From an uncultured Clostridium sp. (GTDB lineage Bacteria; Bacillota; Clostridia; TANB77; CAG-508): DNA of 44,256 bases. How positions within the stretch are numbered: position 1 is the first letter of the stretch; each line of letters begins with the position of its first letter. The stretch lies in assembly GCA_947574235.1 (NCBI GenBank), contig CANPIU010000010.1, positions 1-44,256 on the forward strand. The letters run 5' to 3'. A program made the position numbers and the translations under genes. Under the pieces are notes generated by a model. That model saw nothing but the letters and a program-made list of their open reading frames with translations. It made no database searches and was not told the origin of the DNA. Positions 43,651 through 44,256 of the stretch are shown here, one piece after another.

Positions 43651-44142
43651 ATGGAAGAAAAACGGAAAGAAAGTGTATTTAGGATTTACCATGGAGTAAG
43701 GCATGCTGCACTGCACAGTCGTGAACTTGATGATAGGCTTTACGGCTCACCAGTTGTGAAGTCTGAAATCGATTGGGTCTTGAGAGATCCCCGGTTATAT
43801 TTGCAGCGATTGAAAGGTGAATTGGGGAAGGTGGAAACAGCATTAGATGACTTAAGTTATCTGATGAACTTAAAAGGTTTCTCTTCCCCGGTTCCAGAAG
43901 TTCCTGAATTTACTCTCGAAGAAGCAGCACTGCACATATATCATGATTTTTCTGATATTCGTCAATTTACCTATGTAGAACGATTGCAGTACGAACTTCA
44001 AAATCGTATGCCAGAAGACATCCTCTATGACGTCAACCTTTCCAAAGCCAGGCGGCAATTTAACGTTCTGCTGGCGGCCAGAGAAGATTTAATTGTATCT
44101 ATTGTGCGGTTTACCGCTTATGCAGACAATATGAAAGGTTAA
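43651..44142 (+). CDS. Hypothetical protein with foreign codon usage, 163 aa
   Basis: Not recognised. Mostly helical and soluble, rich in Arg, Leu and Glu. AAAAGGAGAGACTACA precedes ATG 43651, which I prefer to an ATG farther upstream that precedes the promoter's -35 region. The base composition is richer in G and C than the rest of the window, and CGG is used as arginine at codons 5, 48, 135 and 153. This contrasts with the core genes and suggests recent transfer. The remaining 114 bases (44143-44256) show no clear gene. Confidence 0.65.
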   Translation: MEEKRKESVFRIYHGVRHAALHSRELDDRLYGSPVVKSEIDWVLRDPRLYLQRLKGELGKVETALDDLSYLMNLKGFSSPVPEVPEFTLEEAALHIYHDFSDIRQFTYVERLQYELQNRMPEDILYDVNLSKARRQFNVLLAAREDLIVSIVRFTAYADNMKG

Positions 44143-44256
44143 ATCCGAAAAAGCAATTTAATTTCGAATTTTTGTCAGATTGCAAGAAGAGACACGGTTT
44201 ATGAACTGTTCCCTTAAAAGTGGACAGTAAATTAAAAAGAGACTCTCTCAGAAAGT

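Noticed and set aside
1..44256. CRISPR arrays, tRNA or rRNA genes
   Set aside because: I saw no regularly spaced repeats, no T-loop GGTTCGA-type tRNA pattern and no rRNA segments.

Overview
The window is AT-rich, compactly coded, and carries markers of a spore-forming low-GC Firmicute: spoVS next to ymdB, a ytfJ/GerW-type gene, a CotF-like coat gene, a DacF-type carboxypeptidase, strong AGGAGG ribosome sites and canonical TTGACA/TATAAT promoters. It looks like an uncultured gut Clostridia-type genome; I cannot place it more precisely. Most genes lie on the minus strand.

Layout. 1-216: hairpin cluster, perhaps the right end of an IS200/IS605-type element. 217-2293: a small unknown gene, a phosphoribosyltransferase-like gene, a large palindrome and cysE. 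2389-8662: minus-strand run with mgtC, uvrB, a CTP-dependent lipid kinase-like membrane protein, a CMP kinase-like protein, asparaginase and a phosphodiesterase. 8829-12003: cotF-like, GIY-YIG, 34-bp-armed palindrome, RsmF-like methyltransferase, MFS transporter. 12020-14202: accessory patch (broken P-loop gene, DUF1064, AAA/DUF4143 ATPase). 14346-16677: acyl-CoA ligase with a FapR-like operator and a divergent DUF1836 gene. 17593-24140: probable miaB-(split gene)-mutS-folT-ecfA-ecfT operon. 24247-29722: structured RNA, unknown gene, rpmE, a small membrane protein, VanW-like, phosphodiester glycosidase, DacF, HAD phosphatase. 29809-32801: two proteins sharing a pilin-like N-terminus. 33002-36317: recX-PHP-scpA-DUF2953-ytfJ. 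36388-38174: hicB with a broken hicA, and recA. 38268-41210: peptide-binding protein, spoVS, ymdB. 41379-44256: accessory end with an ISNCY-type insertion sequence and a gene of foreign codon usage.

The main discovery is a recurring recoding signature. Five otherwise intact conserved genes (uvrB three times, asparaginase twice, recA, a PHP phosphatase and a phosphodiester glycosidase once each) are broken in the DNA at eight places. Every break is the same: one extra C in the mRNA sense directly before a GGA or GGG glycine codon, so the zero-frame codon there is always CGG. Skipping that C restores full-length family members, including the UvrB Walker A motif and the RecA N-terminus. My hand scan found no other in-frame CGG in the conserved genes, against roughly 70-80 off-frame CGG triplets. 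CGG appears as an ordinary arginine codon only in four unrecognised accessory-type genes. This suggests that CGG has no normal decoder here and that CGGR is decoded as glycine with a +1 shift, by a four-base-reading tRNA-Gly(UCC) or by hungry-codon slippage. Systematic assembly error is the main alternative, but it does not predict the shared codon phase.
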